Positions 7,901 to 10,220 of a stretch of 10,220 nt of DNA are shown here, piece by piece (position 1 is the first letter of the stretch; each line of letters opens with the position of its first letter). Source of the stretch: Flavobacteriaceae bacterium (lineage in GTDB: Bacteria > Bacteroidota > Bacteroidia > Flavobacteriales > Flavobacteriaceae); NCBI GenBank assembly GCA_002687665.1, contig NZAX01000114.1, positions 1 to 10,220 of the forward strand, read 5' to 3'. The notes under the pieces are model-generated. The model worked only from the letters and a program-made list of their open reading frames with translations, searched no databases and had not been told where the DNA came from. The translations under genes and the position numbers were made by a program.

Positions 7901-8330
7901 TTTTTCTTTTTAGAGTGTGAGGTGAGATGACTTTTTCAAAAAGGGCTTGGGGGTAGGTTACAATGATTTTTTTCTTTTTTGAAATACTAAGTTTTTTAAG
8001 CACCTCAGACCTCAATAGCACATTGGCATTGTCTGTAGACCCTGGGATGTAGGCTTCTCTGAAGCTTGCAGGGAAAAAGAGCACTTCTTTTTTTGAGAGC
8101 ATCTGTTCAAAGTCATTAAGATGATATGCTGCTTGTTCGGCATTGTCCAGAACAACCAAAAAAGTACGGTTGAGATTTTTAAAGGCGGAAACCAGCTTAA
8201 AACTCATACCAGAGCCCACCAACCCTTTGACTTGGCAACAGCCCTCCTGCAAAAGTGCTGTTTCAAAAGCCTTTTGACTGCGGGTTTGGGAAATTTTATC
8301 AAACAGATGTTCGATAATTTTTTTTAACAA
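4980..8330 (-). CDS. mfd: Transcription-repair coupling factor Mfd
   Basis: Mfd is an ATP-driven DNA translocase that pushes stalled RNA polymerase off lesions and recruits UvrA for nucleotide excision repair. The 1116-residue length is typical. A UvrB-like N-terminal module carries the degenerate, lysine-less P-loop remnant GLVGSGMS (36-43) and the FSVRGGIIDVF segment (near 180). The CarD-like RNA polymerase-binding domain lies at about 425-495 (IGDFVTHIDHGIGKFGG). The RecG-like motor has GDVGFGKT (583-590), DEEQ (684-687), LSATPIPRT, and MRGRVGRS starting at 854. RGAGDLLGG near 907 belongs to the translocation (TRG) motif. The C-terminal TRCF domain (about 965-1060) contains FPDDYINVVNERL. 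The frame is closed upstream by a TGA at 8342-8340, so in the sequence as given TTG at 8330 is the earliest start. An ATG at 8343-8341 is out of frame, separated from it by an A8 run. The gene is divergent from dnaE. Confidence 0.97.
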   Translation of the reverse strand: MLKKIIEHLFDKISQTRSQKAFETALLQEGCCQVKGLVGSGMSFKLVSAFKNLNRTFLVVLDNAEQAAYHLNDFEQMLSKKEVLFFPASFREAYIPGSTDNANVLLRSEVLKKLSISKKKKIIVTYPQALFEKVISPHTLKRKTLAIKKGDVLGLDFVNETLFEYGFDRVNFVTQPGEFSVRGGIIDVFSFAHQHPFRIEFFDDEIESLRSFDVNTQLSISPMDRIDLLPNTSEVSFSEKRNSLIDSLPRNSTVVFNQLDHCLDCIDKFGVKASKKFESLKTTVQYPPKVLFMSAQELLERLQKQSTVLINNSDRFKPRVRINAKQSPQPPINKQFDRLVRILNDNQASGIENYIFCSNDAQRKRFNEILDEIEAQIYYKTQVCPLFEGFEDIEAGFSCFTDHQIFQRYHKFKLRSATAKKDILTLKELTRLKIGDFVTHIDHGIGKFGGLQKINVDGVIQEAIKLSYKGGDILYLSIHSLYKIAKFNGKDGHVPKLNKLGSKSWKALKQKTKSKVKAIAFDLIKLYAKRKEKIGHAFPPDSYLQSELEASFMFEDTPDQSKATAEVKADMEKERPMDRLVCGDVGFGKTEVAIRAAFKAADDSKQVAVLVPTTILAYQHHKTFSNRLKELPIKVEYLNRFRSTKDRKQILEELEEGKIDVLIGTHQLVNKTVKFKDLGLLIVDEEQKFGVAVKEKLRDLRTNVDVLTLSATPIPRTLQFSLMAARDLSVIATPPPNRYPIESEVVRFNESLIRDAVQYELQRGGQIYFIHNRVENIQEVAGMLQRLIPEARIAIGHGQMEGNRLEKALIGFMEGQSDILIATTIVENGLDVPNANTIFINNANSFGLSDLHQMRGRVGRSNKKAFCYFITPPMSTMASDAQKRINTIAQFSELGAGIHIAMKDLEIRGAGDLLGGEQSGFINEIGFETYQKILEEAIDELKENEFKTLFEDQDKSLEKNYVKEVQIDTDFEILFPDDYINVVNERLVLYNELSAIKDEEALIQYQKNLEDRFGKIPSEGEELLSTLRLKWLASKMGLERLIIKNKKCIGYFLSNQQSDFYQSPVFNKILFGIQKDPKKYSMKEKETRNGIRLLIVLDKVTTVKELLAQLNNLIRN
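8318..8325 (-). other. A8 homopolymer in the second to fifth codons of mfd
   Basis: Eight consecutive A residues (T on the plus strand) lie directly after the TTG start codon. An ATG 13 bases upstream of the TTG opens the frame MKTIFVKKNYRTSV and stops. Removing one A would instead give MKTIFVKKIIEHLFD, continuous with Mfd. The tract is therefore either a sequencing or assembly length error, a phase-variable site, a transcriptional slippage site, or irrelevant if TTG is the true start. Confidence 0.6.
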
Positions 8331-8345
8331 ATATAGTTTTCATTC

Positions 8346-8380
8346 CCATAAAAAAGTCTAAGCTTTAAACTTTTTTATGG
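8346..8380. repeat. Perfect 12-base inverted repeat with 11-base spacer
   Basis: The left arm CCATAAAAAAGT (8346-8357) is exactly the reverse complement of the right arm ACTTTTTTATGG (8369-8380). The 11-base spacer is itself partly self-complementary around AAGCTT (8360-8365). It lies between two gene starts, so an ordinary end-of-gene terminator is not expected. It could be a two-fold symmetric operator shared by mfd and dnaE, or an RNA hairpin in the mfd leader. It ends only two bases before the out-of-frame ATG at 8343-8341 and 15 bases before the TTG start. Confidence 0.7.
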
Positions 8381-8404
8381 TTGATAACTACTAACAATTC
8401 AATA

Positions 8405-8412
8405 CAAATTTA
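8405..8412 (-). promoter_or_regulatory. Possible -7 promoter element for mfd
   Basis: On the minus strand the bases read TAAATTTG, an exact match to the Bacteroidota -7 consensus TAnnTTTG. A TTTG that could serve as the -33 element lies 26 bases upstream, further than the usual 19-21 or so, which weakens the call. If used, the mfd transcript would have a leader of about 65 bases that includes the whole inverted repeat. Confidence 0.28.
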
Positions 8413-8452
8413 AAAAGACAATAAAGTATTTTAGTAATCAAAATCAATTCCC

Positions 8453-10220
8453 ATGTTTTTGATCTTCGACACCGAAACTACTGGTCTTCCTCGAGACTGG
8501 AATGCACCGTTGACAGATGCTAACAATTGGCCAAGGTGCGTACAAATTGCCTGGCAATTACATGATAAAGATGGAAATTGTATTTCTCACGAGGATTATT
8601 TGGTAACACCAGACGGTTATACAATTCCTTATGATTCAGAAAAAATTCATGGTATTTCTAGTGCACTTGCCGAAAAAGAAGGTATCCCCTTAGCGGAGGT
8701 ATTGGAAAAATTTCGGTTGATACTGAGTCAATGTGAATTCGTAGGAGGGCACAACGTAAAATTCGATCTTAACATCATGGGGGCGGAATTTTTAAGATTG
8801 GGGGATCATAATCCGCTGAACAACTTACCCGTTATAGATACCTGTACAGAGCAAACTGCATCACTTTGTAAATTAGCTGGCGGAAGAGGGGGAAAATTTA
8901 AATTACCCACTCTTGGCGAACTTCATGTTCATCTTTTCAATGATCATTTTGAGGAGGCCCACAATGCCACAGCTGATGTGGAGGCAACTGCGCGTTGTTT
9001 TTTTGAGCTTTTTCGGCAGGGTGCAATTCAGCCTGAGGTTTTAAAAAATAAAGGGGAGATTTTGCAATACCTAACTGAAGTTTTGGATCAACCCGTTAAG
9101 GGCATTGGTTTAAAACACCTTAATTTAAAAGCTGCCTCTAAACGATTGGTTAAATTGGCCAAAACCGAAGAGGGATCCTCAAAAAAATATTCTCATGCCG
9201 AAGAGGAGATTCTCCAAAATACACCTTTTGTTCATCTCCATACCCATTCTCAGTATTCCATTTTACAATCTACCAGCAGAATCGATGACTTGGTCAAAGC
9301 CGCGGCTGATGATAAAATGCAGGCATTAAGTCTCACCGATCATGCCAATTTGATGGGAGCCTTCCACTTCATCAAAGCTATCAAAAAACATAATTCTGAT
9401 TTAGTAGAGGGGGCCGATCAAATTAAACCCATTTTGGGTTGTGAGTTATTCGTTTGTGAAGATCATCAAGATCGATCTAGAAGAGACAATGGATATCAAA
9501 TTGTCTTTATCGCCAAAAATAAGAAAGGTTTTGAAAACCTCTCCAAAATGAGTTCGATTGCTTATACAAAAGGATTTTACTATGTACCCAGGATTGACAA
9601 AAAAATCGTCGAACAATACAAATCTGATTTGATTGTTTTAACTGGAAATTTGTATGGAGAAGTGCCTTCCAAAATTCTTAATTTAGGAGATAAACAGGCA
9701 GAGGAGGCCTTGCAATGGTGGAGTGAACAGTTTGGAAATGATTTATACATCGAGCTAATGCGACACGGCCAGGAAGACGAAAAGCGCGCCAATCAGGTTC
9801 TAATTCATTTTGCCCAAAAACACCAAATTAAGATCTTGGCAACTAACAATTCTTACTATACAAGTAAAGCCGAGGCCAATGCCCACGATATTTTACTCTG
9901 TGTAAAAGAGGGAGAGAAACAAGCTACTCCCATAGGGAGAGGAAGGGGCTTCCGTTTTGGTCTCCCTAATCAAGAATATTATTTCAAGTCGCAGTTAGAG
10001 ATGAAAAGAATTTTTTCTGATCTACCTCAGGCGATCACTAATATAGAAGAGGTCATAGAAAAAGTAGAGCCCTTTGATTTGGCCCGGGAGGTTTTGCTCC
10101 CCAAATTCGATATCCCCGATAGTTTCTCTGTAGACGCTTCCAATGATTTCAAGGACAAAGAAAATAAGTTCTTGAGACATTTGACCTTACAGGGTGCAAA
10201 AAGACGTTATGGAGAGATTA
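8453..10220 (+). CDS. dnaE: DNA polymerase III alpha subunit with fused N-terminal proofreading exonuclease (3' truncated by window)
   Basis: The frame is open from the ATG at 8453 to the window end, giving 589 residues of what should be a protein of roughly 1400. Residues 1-185 form a DEDDh 3'-5' exonuclease like DnaQ, with all five catalytic residues: D6 and E8 in FDTETTGLP, D105 in HNVKFDLN, H170 and D175 in HNATADVEAT. A linker of about 70 residues follows. The PHP domain then starts at FVHLHTHSQYSIL (259-271), with LSLTDHANLMG after it and KPILGCELFV later. Near its end some usual metal ligands are replaced (Q349, N466, Y468). Residues after about 560 (LPKFDIPDSF) begin the polymerase core; its catalytic aspartates lie outside the window. 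The protein would copy the chromosome and proofread in cis. It is divergent from mfd. The start is the first ATG and sits two residues before the exonuclease's first strand, so little can be missing. Confidence 0.95.
   Translation, partial: MFLIFDTETTGLPRDWNAPLTDANNWPRCVQIAWQLHDKDGNCISHEDYLVTPDGYTIPYDSEKIHGISSALAEKEGIPLAEVLEKFRLILSQCEFVGGHNVKFDLNIMGAEFLRLGDHNPLNNLPVIDTCTEQTASLCKLAGGRGGKFKLPTLGELHVHLFNDHFEEAHNATADVEATARCFFELFRQGAIQPEVLKNKGEILQYLTEVLDQPVKGIGLKHLNLKAASKRLVKLAKTEEGSSKKYSHAEEEILQNTPFVHLHTHSQYSILQSTSRIDDLVKAAADDKMQALSLTDHANLMGAFHFIKAIKKHNSDLVEGADQIKPILGCELFVCEDHQDRSRRDNGYQIVFIAKNKKGFENLSKMSSIAYTKGFYYVPRIDKKIVEQYKSDLIVLTGNLYGEVPSKILNLGDKQAEEALQWWSEQFGNDLYIELMRHGQEDEKRANQVLIHFAQKHQIKILATNNSYYTSKAEANAHDILLCVKEGEKQATPIGRGRGFRFGLPNQEYYFKSQLEMKRIFSDLPQAITNIEEVIEKVEPFDLAREVLLPKFDIPDSFSVDASNDFKDKENKFLRHLTLQGAKRRYGEI

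Larger units (their letters stand above)
8331..8452. promoter_or_regulatory. Divergent control region between mfd and dnaE
   Basis: These 122 bases separate the two 5' ends and must hold both promoters. The region contains a perfect inverted repeat (8346-8380) close to mfd and an exact minus-strand -7 match further upstream (8412-8405). For dnaE the best plus-strand candidate is TATTTTAG at 8427-8434, one mismatch from TAnnTTTG, with no clear -33 partner. No Shine-Dalgarno precedes either start codon, which is common in Bacteroidota. Confidence 0.5.

Noticed and set aside
7357-7920. 187-codon open frame on the plus strand inside mfd
   Set aside because: It lies entirely antisense to the conserved N-terminal part of Mfd, has a low-complexity Ser/Lys/Arg-rich translation without recognisable motifs, and is explained by codon usage of the gene opposite.
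8346-8380. Intrinsic terminator
   Set aside because: The stem is almost entirely A/T and lies between two divergent gene starts, so no transcript is expected to end there; an operator or leader hairpin fits better.
8453-9010. A separate dnaQ gene in front of dnaE
   Set aside because: The exonuclease frame continues without a stop through the linker into the PHP domain, so it is one fused protein.
9580-9792. 70-codon minus-strand frame inside dnaE
   Set aside because: Antisense to the conserved PHP-domain region of dnaE; the Ser/Cys-rich translation is typical of a shadow frame.

Overview
The window is low-GC chromosomal DNA that looks like a member of the Bacteroidota, most likely Cytophagales (a Cyclobacteriaceae-like relative). 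This rests on protein flavour and layout, not on a database search. The clues are a DNA polymerase III alpha subunit with a DEDDh exonuclease fused to its N-terminus, a methionyl-tRNA synthetase with a KISTS signature and a C-terminal tRNA-binding domain, a short CBS-pair protein and an ACT-domain protein of types I associate with this phylum, A/T-rich leaders without Shine-Dalgarno sequences, and a few matches to the Bacteroidota -7 promoter element TAnnTTTG. I see no mobile element, CRISPR array, tRNA or rRNA. This is mostly housekeeping territory.

Layout from left to right: the 3' end of an unrecognised membrane-protein gene (1-108, +), overlapped by ATGA with a small two-helix membrane protein (105-308, +). 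A gene-free stretch follows (309-598), then a two-CBS-domain protein (599-1063, +). This converges on a metG-histone deacetylase pair read on the minus strand (metG 4029-1969, then a class IV-like HDAC 1959-1060). After a divergent spacer (4030-4323) comes a 219-residue ACT-domain protein (4324-4983, +). It converges on mfd (8330-4980, -), the transcription-repair coupling factor. A 122-base divergent spacer with a perfect 12-base inverted repeat separates mfd from dnaE (8453 to the window end, +).

The genes fall into translation (metG), transcription-coupled repair (mfd), replication with built-in proofreading (dnaE), and less defined regulatory or deacetylation roles (CBS, ACT, HDAC proteins). 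No single pathway links them. I do not see a convincing new multi-gene system.

The points worth a second look are about gene architecture. Both tail-to-tail junctions overlap by exactly four bases through interlocked stop codons. Three genes appear to start with TTG. At the mfd 5' end an A8 tract separates an out-of-frame ATG from the mfd frame, and the inverted repeat sits right beside that ATG. The dnaE product combines an intact exonuclease with a PHP domain that has lost several likely metal ligands.
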